From Planctomycetaceae bacterium (lineage in GTDB: Bacteria > Planctomycetota > Planctomycetia > Planctomycetales > Planctomycetaceae): a stretch of DNA of 5,536 bases. Where the stretch lies: positions 1-5,536 of the forward strand of contig JAGQQQ010000652.1 of assembly GCA_020426125.1 (NCBI GenBank), written 5' to 3'. The notes under the pieces were generated by a model. That model saw nothing but the letters and a program-made list of their open reading frames with translations, made no database searches and was not told the origin of the DNA. The position numbers and the translations under genes were made by a program. This document shows, in pieces, positions 1 to 5,536 of the stretch (its first letter is position 1; every line of letters begins with the position of its first letter).

Positions 1-428
1 TCGAGCCGGGCCTTCGCCGCATCCAGTTTCGCGGCAAGGATGGTTTTGTCGTCGCCGGACGCCTTGTCGTGGGCAATCTGGGCCGCTTTGAATTCCGCGG
101 ACGCGATCTTTTGTTCCAAAAGACGCTCTTCCGATTTCAACCGGACCAGTTCCCCTTGGCTTCGAACGGATTGTCCCGTTTTCACGGGCACGAGTTGAAC
201 AACCCCGCGAGCCGGAGCGGCGATCGTCACCTCCCGGGTCGGCCGCAACTGCATCCGGACGTGATATTCTTGCGGATCCTTGATTTTCAACGCCGTCCGC
301 TCAAGCACGACTTCTTTCGGTTTCTCTCCGTCCTCTTGCCCCCAAGCGGTCGGAAGAGCAAAGAAGACAATGGCAACCGCAGCCCAAGTCGAAGTCAGCG
401 GCGACGGAGCAAACGGCAAACGATCCAT
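1..428 (-). CDS. HlyD/RND-type membrane fusion (periplasmic adaptor) protein, N-terminal part, gene runs off the left edge
   Basis: Reading the minus strand from ATG 428-426 gives an open frame with no stop to the window edge (142 codons seen). Residues 1-30 look like a signal peptide: a hydrophobic stretch (WAAVAIVFFALPTAWG) followed by Q31, with an A-W-G cleavage site. Residues about 64-97 resemble a half biotinyl/lipoyl-like domain of HlyD/AcrA adaptors (pattern VTIAAPARGVVQLVPVKTG, then SV..QGELVRL). From about residue 98 the chain is rich in K, E, A and Q with leucine spacing, as expected for the first arm of the alpha-helical hairpin. An AGGA at 440-437 lies 8 nt before the ATG and supports the start. 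Adaptors of this family link an inner-membrane transporter to an outer channel; any partner genes would lie left of the window. The rest of the hairpin, second lipoyl half and beta-barrel are not visible, so the transport role is inferred from family resemblance. It is divergent from the TlpA-like gene. Confidence 0.8.
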   Translation of the reverse strand, partial: MDRLPFAPSPLTSTWAAVAIVFFALPTAWGQEDGEKPKEVVLERTALKIKDPQEYHVRMQLRPTREVTIAAPARGVVQLVPVKTGQSVRSQGELVRLKSEERLLEQKIASAEFKAAQIAHDKASGDDKTILAAKLDAAKARL

Positions 429-604
429 GGAACTGATCCTAAAAATTCGAAGAGAGGGTTGTCTCTGTCCGATGTCAGGGTATGCCGTGATTTCGCCAAT
501 CGCAATCCACCGACGGGGCGCGGACTTGCCAACGCATTCGGAACAAACGAGGATCTCTCCAAAGGGTCATTTTGGATTCTTCCCTTCCCAGTTGCGAGCG
601 TTCC
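429..604. promoter_or_regulatory. Divergent intergenic region, probably holding promoters for both flanking genes
   Basis: The 176 bp between the divergent starts at 428 (minus) and 605 (plus) must hold the promoters of both genes if each is transcribed from its own. For the minus gene a weak sigma70-like pair can be read: TTGCGA (complement of 500-505) and TACCCT (complement of 477-482), 17 nt apart, about 50 nt upstream of the ATG. The match is poor, 4/6 and 3/6. No convincing pair was found for the plus gene. No clear inverted-repeat operator or riboswitch-like structure was recognised. The regulatory role is inferred from gene orientation more than from motifs. Confidence 0.3.
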
Positions 605-1942
605 ATGCTTCGTCCCTCCTCATTGATTCTGATCACCTTCTCGTTCATTGTCTGTTTCGTCTCCCCTTTCCTGTCCGCGGGAGAATTGGTCTACATCGGC
701 ACACTTTCTCAAACCAACCGGAATGGGACGAACTCCCCCGTGAAGGAGTTTACCGTTCGCTGTTTCGCTCCCCAGTTGGAATCCGGGCAGGCGCTGTACC
801 GAGTCGAGGAAGACCGCCCTCCCCTGCCCTGGATTGAACAGATGGGAGCAACGAACCTGACAACCCCCTTCGGAAGTCTCGACGCACCGGCCATCGGTTA
901 TCGGCATGAGGAACGCATGTACGCTCTGCCGCTACTGTTGCCGTTCGTTCCCCGCTCAGATGCGGCGGCCAGCGAGGAAGCCTGGGAACACGATGGCAGC
1001 CGGTATGAAGTCATTGAAGAACGGTCGATCAACGGCGCGACCTGCTGGTCCATTCGCGCGAAGACCGGCCCGGCACGAGTGCATACGATCCTCGTCCGCC
1101 AGTCTGACCACGTCGTCGTTTCCGGCCGACAAACTATGTTCATGGGACAAGGGGACAAGTTTCAAATCGACTTCGAACTCAGTGAGGAAGGTTCCATCGA
1201 CCCTGAGCAACTGACACGAGAGCAGCCTTTGTGGGAACATTTGCTGTCCCTCAAACGGGAACTGAACCACGGCGAGGCTGGAAGGACGGCTCCCTTGACA
1301 CCCATGCAGATCAAGCAAACGGCTGCCCGTCTTCCGGAATTGGTCGAAGCCGCTGAACGAACTTCACTCGTCCCCTTGCTGGAATTCATCCACAAAGATG
1401 TCGAAACACAACTCGCACGGATGAAGCAGGTCGAGAGCCTCGCGGATTCGATGACGGGAAAACCCGTTCCCCCATTCACTCTGACACAGTTGGACGAGAC
1501 TCCCCTGCCCCTCGACCTGGCTGAACGTGTGACCGTGCTGCATTTCTGGTCGTACATGGACGAACCATTAGAACAACCCTACGGACAAACCGGGTATCTC
1601 GACTTCATGGCCAGCCGGTGGCAGAAGCTGAATGTCGGTGTTTATGGCGTTGCCGTGGATTCCCGTCTTCAATCCCCCGACACTCGGAAAGCCGCGGTCC
1701 GTTCCATCAAGAAACTCAAGCAATTTATGCGTCTGAACTACGACATCACTTACGACGGGGGGGCCGTGCTCAATGCCTTTGGCAATCCCACTCGCTTGGG
1801 TGAGGAAATGCCACTCTGGGTCGTCATCGCGCCGGGAGGAAAGATCATCCATTACCGTACTGGCCATTATGAAGTCGACAACCGGAGCGGATTAAAGGAA
1901 CTGGACGACATCGTTCGCCAATCGGCCACGGCGACGAATTAG
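605..1942 (+). CDS. Exported TlpA/thioredoxin-like domain protein lacking the CxxC motif
   Basis: From ATG 605 the product is 445 aa. Residues 1-25 form a signal peptide (MLRPSS, then a hydrophobic core, ending at FLSAG). Residues about 26-280 are an unrecognised N-terminal region, mostly beta-like to about 195, then helical and charged. Residues about 283-438 resemble the TlpA/AhpC-TSA redoxin fold: GKPVPPFTL entry strand, VTVLHFW strand, GVAVD strand, and a cis-Pro-like P403 in EMPLWVVIAPGGKII. The FWxxWCxPC site is FWSYMDEPL (314-322), so both cysteines are replaced (D319, L322) while P321 is kept. The only cysteines are C17 in the signal peptide, C53 and C147. Classical disulfide exchange by this domain is therefore unlikely; a binding or structural role is inferred. 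A TTG at 572 has AAGGG 5 nt upstream and would add 11 residues, but ATG 605 gives the cleaner signal peptide and is preferred despite its weak ribosome site. No terminator follows. Confidence 0.85.
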   Translation: MLRPSSLILITFSFIVCFVSPFLSAGELVYIGTLSQTNRNGTNSPVKEFTVRCFAPQLESGQALYRVEEDRPPLPWIEQMGATNLTTPFGSLDAPAIGYRHEERMYALPLLLPFVPRSDAAASEEAWEHDGSRYEVIEERSINGATCWSIRAKTGPARVHTILVRQSDHVVVSGRQTMFMGQGDKFQIDFELSEEGSIDPEQLTREQPLWEHLLSLKRELNHGEAGRTAPLTPMQIKQTAARLPELVEAAERTSLVPLLEFIHKDVETQLARMKQVESLADSMTGKPVPPFTLTQLDETPLPLDLAERVTVLHFWSYMDEPLEQPYGQTGYLDFMASRWQKLNVGVYGVAVDSRLQSPDTRKAAVRSIKKLKQFMRLNYDITYDGGAVLNAFGNPTRLGEEMPLWVVIAPGGKIIHYRTGHYEVDNRSGLKELDDIVRQSATATN

Positions 1943-1965
1943 ACGGTTCTCAACGACTCCTTGGA

Positions 1966-2178
1966 GTGCGGCGACTCGGCGCTGTTTTCTTTTCACTTCT
2001 GGTCGCAACGACCGAGCCCCTGATTCATTTGGACACGATCTCATTTCGTGGGACGCCTCTCGCCCCCGGAGAATCACTGGGGGTGAACTTGCGAGAAGCC
2101 ATGCGAAGACTTTCCATGTCGTCGGATTCATTGTTCTGTCAAGCTGCCACACGAGTCGTCCCGGGAGTCATGCCTTGA
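1966..2178 (+). CDS. Doubtful small ORF (70 codons) between the TlpA-like and esterase genes
   Basis: A GTG-started frame encodes 70 residues and resembles no family I recognise. Its N-terminus (MRRLGAVFFSLLVATTEP) could pass for a short signal or membrane-anchoring segment; the remainder is featureless with one cysteine. Its TGA (2176-2178) overlaps the TTG start of the esterase, an arrangement that can give translational coupling. Against it, no Shine-Dalgarno lies at a proper distance from the GTG (the nearby GGAG overlaps the start codon), and third-position GC is only moderate. Other frames through this gap are also open for some distance, so this one may be chance. The 232-bp gap would otherwise be an untranslated leader for the esterase gene. 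No clear promoter or terminator was found in it. Confidence 0.22.
   Translation: MRRLGAVFFSLLVATTEPLIHLDTISFRGTPLAPGESLGVNLREAMRRLSMSSDSLFCQAATRVVPGVMP
2163..2167 (+). promoter_or_regulatory. Ribosome binding site GGGAG that decides the TTG start of the esterase gene
   Basis: GGGAG lies 7 nt before TTG 2175. I read the same frame upstream to about position 2037 and found no ATG, GTG or TTG, and the nearest ATG (2170) is out of frame and stops after two codons. The TTG is followed at once by a good signal peptide. Together these make TTG 2175 the best start. Confidence 0.65.
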
Positions 2179-3068
2179 TTGCAAAATCACTATCTATTGC
2201 ACTTGTTTTCAGTTGTTGTGGAGTCGCCCTTGCTCAGAAGGAAGCTGCCGACTTTCAATGGGTGAATCCCCTGCCCAAGAATGCGCCGGACAGTGTGAAA
2301 CACGGCACCTTTGAGTGCCAGGCAACGGGCGGTTCCGTTGGCTATTGCATCTTGCTCCCACCGGATTATACGGACCCGGCAAATGCCGAGACGCGATATC
2401 CCGTCGTGTACTGGTTGCATGGTGGCCGACCCGGTAGCGAGACGAAAAATATTCGATTGGCGCCCAAGATATTCGCATTGATGGAATCGGGACGAGTTCC
2501 TGGCATGATCTATGTCTTCCCCAATGGCGGACGTCTCAGCCATTATGACCACGAAGACAGCCCGGGTGAGACGGCATTCCTGGAACTGGTCCGTCACGTC
2601 GATCGGACCTATCGGACGATTGCCGACCACAAGGGGCGCGCAATCGAGGGATTTTCACAGGGAGGACGGGGAGCCGGCCGCTATCTGTTGAAACACCCTG
2701 AACTGTTTTGCTCCGCCGCTCCGATGGGGGGCGGTCACCAACACGAGAAATTCATTAGCGAGAACGAGGGATCCGAATACGGCCGCTTCAAACTTGCTGA
2801 TCCTCGCAACAACACTTACGACCTGGCTCGCGACTACTCAAGCCGGAAGCATCCTCCCCTGCGAATCCTCATCGTGGTGGGCCAGGAGGACATGAACCAT
2901 GGCGCGAATCTGGATTGGCATCAGCATTTGCTCGACCAGAATATCCGCCATAAATTCAAAACCCTCCCCGGAGTGGGACACAGTGCGATGGACGTTTATG
3001 ACAAGATCGGTGAAGAGATCATGAACTTCCACGCGGAGAGTTTTCGCCAACTGGGGGGGATTGAATGA
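2175..3068 (+). CDS. Exported CE1-type esterase (alpha/beta hydrolase, putative feruloyl/acetyl esterase-like)
   Basis: The product is 297 aa, a usual length for single-domain esterases of the Esterase D / CE1 group (PF00756-like). Residues 1-20 form a signal peptide ending in an A-L-A site before Q21, so the enzyme is probably periplasmic or secreted. Residues about 45-65 (GYCILLPPDY) and 74-84 (RYPVVYWLHGG) form the first core strands, with HGG as oxyanion-hole loop. The nucleophile elbow is G159-F-S161-Q-G163. The likely acid is D239 in VVGQED, and the histidine is H269 in GVGHSAMDVY, so the triad appears complete. Family members cleave ester bonds in plant or microbial polysaccharides (feruloyl, acetyl) or small esters; the actual substrate cannot be told from sequence, and no carbohydrate-binding module is present. 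SCC at 13-15 is a poor lipobox, with F at -2, so lipidation is unlikely. The gene is followed without any gap by the HEAT-repeat gene. Confidence 0.88.
   Translation: MIAKSLSIALVFSCCGVALAQKEAADFQWVNPLPKNAPDSVKHGTFECQATGGSVGYCILLPPDYTDPANAETRYPVVYWLHGGRPGSETKNIRLAPKIFALMESGRVPGMIYVFPNGGRLSHYDHEDSPGETAFLELVRHVDRTYRTIADHKGRAIEGFSQGGRGAGRYLLKHPELFCSAAPMGGGHQHEKFISENEGSEYGRFKLADPRNNTYDLARDYSSRKHPPLRILIVVGQEDMNHGANLDWHQHLLDQNIRHKFKTLPGVGHSAMDVYDKIGEEIMNFHAESFRQLGGIE
3053..3060 (+). promoter_or_regulatory. G-rich ribosome binding site for the HEAT-repeat gene, inside the end of the esterase gene
   Basis: A run of seven G followed by A ends 8 nt before ATG 3069 and can act as a Shine-Dalgarno. A second candidate, GGAG at 3087-3090, lies 8 nt before the in-frame ATG 3099. 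The HEAT protein could therefore start at either codon, a difference of 10 residues. Confidence 0.5.
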
Positions 3069-3899
3069 ATGCCCCCTTCCATGAGTGGAGACGTCGAAAT
3101 GTCGGATGTGGATCAGATTCTTCAATCGGGAGACTTCGCCGATGTCTGCCAACAGCTCGATGGTCTCAACGGGAATCTCGATCCGTCTCTTATTAAACGC
3201 CTGATAACGTTCATCAAGAATGGCGAACAGGCCGAAGCTGTTCGTCAGAAGGCCGCGGAAGCGCTCGGTCGGGGAAACACCGAGGATTCGAAGTCAGCGC
3301 TGATCAATCTGTCTGAGAACAACAGTGAGAAGGTGCGTGGACTGTCAGCCATCGGGCTCGGGGAAGATCGATCCCTGGAGTCGCGGGCTCGTCTTATTGA
3401 ACTGCTTGCCGATGCAAACAACAACGTCCGAAATCTCGCTGAACGATCGCTCTTGCAGATGGAAGACCTGCTCGGGGAACACCTCCAGGAGCTGTTGGCG
3501 TTGTTAGAGCATCCGGTTCCGTTGACACGGTCCCCCGCCGCGCGGTTGTTGGGTAAGTCAGGACGCACGGAAGCCCGGGAGCCATTGACCGGTCATTTGC
3601 AACAGGACGGGCAATGGCTCGTTCGAATGTGGTCCGCAAAGGCCCTTGGGGATCTCGGAGACAAGGCTGCTTCTCCGGCACTGATTCAGTCTCTGCAAAC
3701 GGACGAGCGGAACCGCGTTCGCGCCGCCGCGGCAGAAGCCGTGGGAAAACTCCGTCCCGATGGTGTCGAAACGATCCTCCGACAGGCACTCGAAACTGAC
3801 GAAGATGGCGGCGTCCGAAAACTCGCCAGCGAAGCGCTCCAAGCCCTCGGTCACGCCATCGACGACGTGGAAACGGATCCCTTCGCCGAAGACGACTGA
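3069..3899 (+). CDS. HEAT-repeat protein (PBS-lyase-like HEAT units)
   Basis: From ATG 3069 the product is 276 aa; from ATG 3099 (MSDVDQ) it is 266 aa, which may be the true form. At least seven helical HEAT units are seen. Their second-helix signatures start near residues 58 (VRQKAAEALGRG), 89 (VRGLSAIGLGED), 120 (VRNLAERSLLQM), 153 (TRSPAARLLGKS), 185 (VRMWSAKALGDL), 217 (VRAAAAEAVGKL) and 249 (VRKLASEALQAL), a regular period of 31-33 residues. This gives an alpha-solenoid, in general a protein-binding scaffold. There is no signal peptide or membrane segment, so a cytoplasmic location is inferred. The C-terminus is acidic (DDVETDPFAEDD). No catalytic motif is seen. The related PBS-lyase HEAT family includes phycobilin lyases, but nothing here suggests a pigment role. 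It directly follows the esterase stop and is probably cotranscribed with it; its partner is unknown. Confidence 0.88.
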   Translation: MPPSMSGDVEMSDVDQILQSGDFADVCQQLDGLNGNLDPSLIKRLITFIKNGEQAEAVRQKAAEALGRGNTEDSKSALINLSENNSEKVRGLSAIGLGEDRSLESRARLIELLADANNNVRNLAERSLLQMEDLLGEHLQELLALLEHPVPLTRSPAARLLGKSGRTEAREPLTGHLQQDGQWLVRMWSAKALGDLGDKAASPALIQSLQTDERNRVRAAAAEAVGKLRPDGVETILRQALETDEDGGVRKLASEALQALGHAIDDVETDPFAEDD

Positions 3900-3950
3900 A
3901 AGCGTGGCCGAATTCTTTCTGCTCCCGGATTCGGACTCGTCAATTCCGTT
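3900..3950. other. Short gap between convergent genes
   Basis: These 51 bp separate the stops of the plus-strand HEAT gene and the minus-strand repeat-protein gene. CCGAAT (3908-3913) can pair with ATTCGG (3929-3934) around a 15-nt loop. The stem is short and lacks a T-tract on either strand, so it is not called a terminator. Any termination here is likely factor-dependent or uses a site not recognised. Confidence 0.4.
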
Positions 3951-5536
3951 TCAGATGGGGAAGAAATCATCGGTGAGGCCGGATGTCAGGAATCCCGGAT
4001 TTGTCGGCTGCGTCCAGTCTCCAAAAAAGCTGATATTGAATGCGGTTCCCGTGGAAAGCTGAACGTACCAGGTGGCGGAGGTCGTGATCAGACCGGCGAT
4101 GTCGTCGCGACCGTCGGCGTTAAAGTCTCCCGCCGTACTGATCCAGGACGCTGTCCCGCTCCAGGATCCCCAGAACTCGGACAATGAACTGTTCCCGGTG
4201 GAGCGCAAGACAAAGAATTGCCCGCTCGGAAGCCGGGCGGCAAGGTCGGTCCGACCATCGCCATTGAAGTCGCCGAGTTGGTGGTCCATGAAGCCGGCAG
4301 CCGGATTCCAATTCGGCCCAGCGGCAACGCTGAAGGCACTGCCAGTGGAGGTGCCGTAATACCAGCGGCCATCGTTCATATTTTGAACGAGGACATCGTC
4401 AACTCCGTCCCCGCTGAAGTCTCCCACCTGATGGTTCTGCCAGTTGGCGGTTGACGTGAATGAGCCAAACGGATCGAGAGTGAAGCTCGTTCCGGTAGAA
4501 ATTCCGGCAAACCAGACTCCATTGTTCGTCTGGCCGATGACGTCTGACAATCCGTCCCCATTCATGTCCCCGGCTTGAATGTTCTTATAGGCCGTGGGAC
4601 TGAATGTCCCAAACCGTCTGCGGATAAAGCGGCTGCCATTCGACCGGAGGACGAAGAGGCCTCCGTCGCCGGATTGCTGAGCGACAATGTCATCGAGTCC
4701 ATCCCCATTGAAATCGCCCACGTCGACAAATTGCACGTTCCCCAAAGGATTCCATGTGTGCCAGTGTCTGGGGGTCAATCCCGTTCCGCCGAGACCGACC
4801 CACCATTGCCCCGAGGGGAGCCGACCGACGACATCGGTGAGTCCATCTCCGTTGAAGTCCCCTTCGAGAAATTGCCAGGAGACACTCGGAGACCACAGGG
4901 CTCCCGTCTCCTGGTTGAACGCGGCGCCGGTGGAGTTCCCAATGTAGAATCGCCCGGTCGTCTGATCGCGGACGTAGACGCCGTCGATTTGAACTTCAAA
5001 GGCCCCGATGTCGACCTGGCCTGCCGAGACACGGAGCCGTCCGGTCATGTCGACTTCGAGCGGCGCTCCCATGTCATCCAGTGCCTCCGCGACATCCCCC
5101 GCATTGCGGGCGGGACTACCGCTGAGAAGCCGGTGTGTCCGCAGCCGGCCCCCATTGTCCGAGAGAACGGATAACTGAGGCCCCAGGGGGCTGCCTGCGG
5201 TGCCGATGAGGTTGCCATCGACGCCGTTCGTCAGATCGGACTGGCCATCGCCGCTGCCGATCAGGTTATGAGTTCCGGACAGTTTTGTCGCGGGTGCCGA
5301 GACGTCATCGACGGCTCCCCCGGACCCGCGCGTATTTTGAGCGATAATCGTGTTGTGGACTACGACTGACATCGCCGTCGAGTGGACGTAGAGACCACCC
5401 CCTTTCTGTCCGCTGTCGTCGGAATCGGCCACGTTGAAGGCGATTGTCGAATTGCGGATTTCCGCTGTTCCTCCCTGCACCTCGACTCCACCGCCATTTC
5501 CACCCGTCGAGTTCCCGCTGATTGTGGAATTGATGA
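3951..5536 (-). CDS. Large secreted/surface protein: beta-helix rungs + choice-of-anchor Q + FG-GAP/VCBS repeats, C-terminal part
   Basis: The minus-strand frame is open from the right edge to TGA at 3953-3951, giving 527 visible codons; the real start and any signal peptide lie outside. The GTG at 5480 is an internal valine, not the start. Residues 1-68 are parallel beta-helix rungs (INSTISGN, GGGVEV, IRNSTIAFN, GGGLYV, VHNTIIAQN). Residues about 70-182 fit a choice-of-anchor Q module: HNLIG, then LSDNGGRLRTHRLLSGSPARNAG, and the closing VDIGAFE. Residues about 184-527 hold six FG-GAP/VCBS-type units, each with a DxNxDGxxD-like calcium loop, likely forming a beta-propeller. Such proteins are exported and are associated with cell-surface, adhesion or polysaccharide-binding roles, but no ligand can be named. 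No C-terminal membrane anchor or sorting signal is seen; the chain ends SGLTDDFFPI. There is no visible catalytic motif in the part seen. Confidence 0.88.
   Translation of the reverse strand, partial: INSTISGNSTGGNGGGVEVQGGTAEIRNSTIAFNVADSDDSGQKGGGLYVHSTAMSVVVHNTIIAQNTRGSGGAVDDVSAPATKLSGTHNLIGSGDGQSDLTNGVDGNLIGTAGSPLGPQLSVLSDNGGRLRTHRLLSGSPARNAGDVAEALDDMGAPLEVDMTGRLRVSAGQVDIGAFEVQIDGVYVRDQTTGRFYIGNSTGAAFNQETGALWSPSVSWQFLEGDFNGDGLTDVVGRLPSGQWWVGLGGTGLTPRHWHTWNPLGNVQFVDVGDFNGDGLDDIVAQQSGDGGLFVLRSNGSRFIRRRFGTFSPTAYKNIQAGDMNGDGLSDVIGQTNNGVWFAGISTGTSFTLDPFGSFTSTANWQNHQVGDFSGDGVDDVLVQNMNDGRWYYGTSTGSAFSVAAGPNWNPAAGFMDHQLGDFNGDGRTDLAARLPSGQFFVLRSTGNSSLSEFWGSWSGTASWISTAGDFNADGRDDIAGLITTSATWYVQLSTGTAFNISFFGDWTQPTNPGFLTSGLTDDFFPI
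3954..4988 (-). repeat. FG-GAP/VCBS tandem repeat array, six calcium loops
   Basis: Within the right-end gene, six loops recur at 4833-4862 (GDFNGDGLTD), 4689-4718 (GDFNGDGLDD), 4542-4571 (GDMNGDGLSD), 4395-4424 (GDFSGDGVDD), 4245-4274 (GDFNGDGRTD) and 4101-4130 (GDFNADGRDD). Start-to-start distances are 144, 147, 147, 150 and 144 bp, so units are 48-50 aa and always in frame. Each loop is followed by a strand pair of the form SG.WxVxxSTGTxF. At DNA level the copies have drifted, chiefly at third positions, so this is an old repeat under protein-level selection and not a recent expansion. Confidence 0.85.
4989..5327 (-). other. Choice-of-anchor Q module inside the right-end gene
   Basis: The segment shows the order typical of this module: a HNLIG strand, a DNGG motif followed by RTHRLL and GSPARNAG, then a MTGRLR..AG..DIGAFE close. 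In known proteins this module commonly follows right-handed beta-helix repeats, as here. The domain name is from recognition of the motif order; no profile search was run. Confidence 0.7.

Noticed and set aside
69..837. Two overlapping 185-codon plus-strand ORFs (69-626 and 280-837)
   Set aside because: They are antisense or out of frame to the adaptor and TlpA-like genes, have low-complexity R/S/P-rich translations, and lack family resemblance; the minus-strand frame at 1-428 has a clear signal peptide and lipoyl-like domain.
1757..1763. Seven-G run in the TlpA-like gene as a phase-variable tract
   Set aside because: Seven G is short, the frame is intact on both sides, and similar runs occur by chance in this GC-rich sequence, for example at 3053-3059.
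2187..2222. Lipoprotein signal in the esterase (cysteines at 14-15)
   Set aside because: The residues before the cysteine (V-F-S) fit the lipobox poorly, while an A-L-A signal peptidase I site follows at residues 18-20.
3908..3934. Inverted repeat CCGAAT...ATTCGG as a bidirectional terminator
   Set aside because: The stem is only six pairs with a 15-nt loop and no T-tract on either strand.
4101..4862. Regularly spaced similar 30-bp segments resembling a CRISPR or minisatellite array
   Set aside because: The spacing is a multiple of three, copies differ mainly at third codon positions, and each encodes a DxNxDGxxD-like calcium loop; it is a protein repeat.
4575..5174. 199-codon plus-strand ORF and several shorter ones opposite the FG-GAP gene
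   Set aside because: They are the antisense shadow of the repeat-bearing gene; repeated segments such as PLKSP arise from the complement of the calcium-loop codons.
5478..5480. GTG as the start of the right-end gene
   Set aside because: The frame continues upstream to the window edge with beta-helix residues (INSTISGNS, GGGVE) that match the following rungs, so this codon is internal.

Overview
The window looks like ordinary chromosomal DNA from a planctomycete-type bacterium, probably Planctomycetia. This is inferred from moderately high GC and a characteristic set of proteins: an exported TlpA-like protein with a degenerate active site, a HEAT-repeat protein, an exported CE1-type esterase, and a large secreted beta-helix / choice-of-anchor Q / FG-GAP protein. 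There are no rRNA or tRNA genes, insertion sequences, CRISPR arrays, integrase genes or other clear marks of mobility.

Layout, left to right. (1) 1-428, minus strand: the N-terminal 142 codons of an exported HlyD/RND-type membrane fusion (periplasmic adaptor) protein, running off the left edge. (2) 429-604: a 176-bp divergent intergenic region. (3) 605-1942, plus strand: an exported protein of about 445 aa with a C-terminal TlpA/thioredoxin-like fold whose CxxC is replaced by DEPL. (4) 1943-2174: a 232-bp gap holding only a doubtful 70-codon ORF. (5) 2175-3068, plus: an exported alpha/beta-hydrolase esterase with an intact Ser-Asp-His triad, starting at TTG behind a good Shine-Dalgarno. (6) 3069-3899, plus: a seven-unit HEAT-repeat protein that begins directly after the esterase stop and in the same frame. 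(7) 3951-5536, minus: the C-terminal 527 codons of a large surface or secreted protein with beta-helix rungs, a choice-of-anchor Q module and six FG-GAP/VCBS calcium-loop repeats, running off the right edge.

The esterase and HEAT genes are almost certainly cotranscribed; the TlpA-like gene may head the same transcript. Four of the five confident genes appear to act outside the cytoplasm, and the HEAT protein is the exception because it has no signal peptide. No shared pathway can be read from the sequence, and I do not see a convincing new system here. The points most worth a second look are the cysteine-free redoxin site, the single in-frame TGA between the esterase and HEAT reading frames, and the domain architecture of the repeat protein at the right end.
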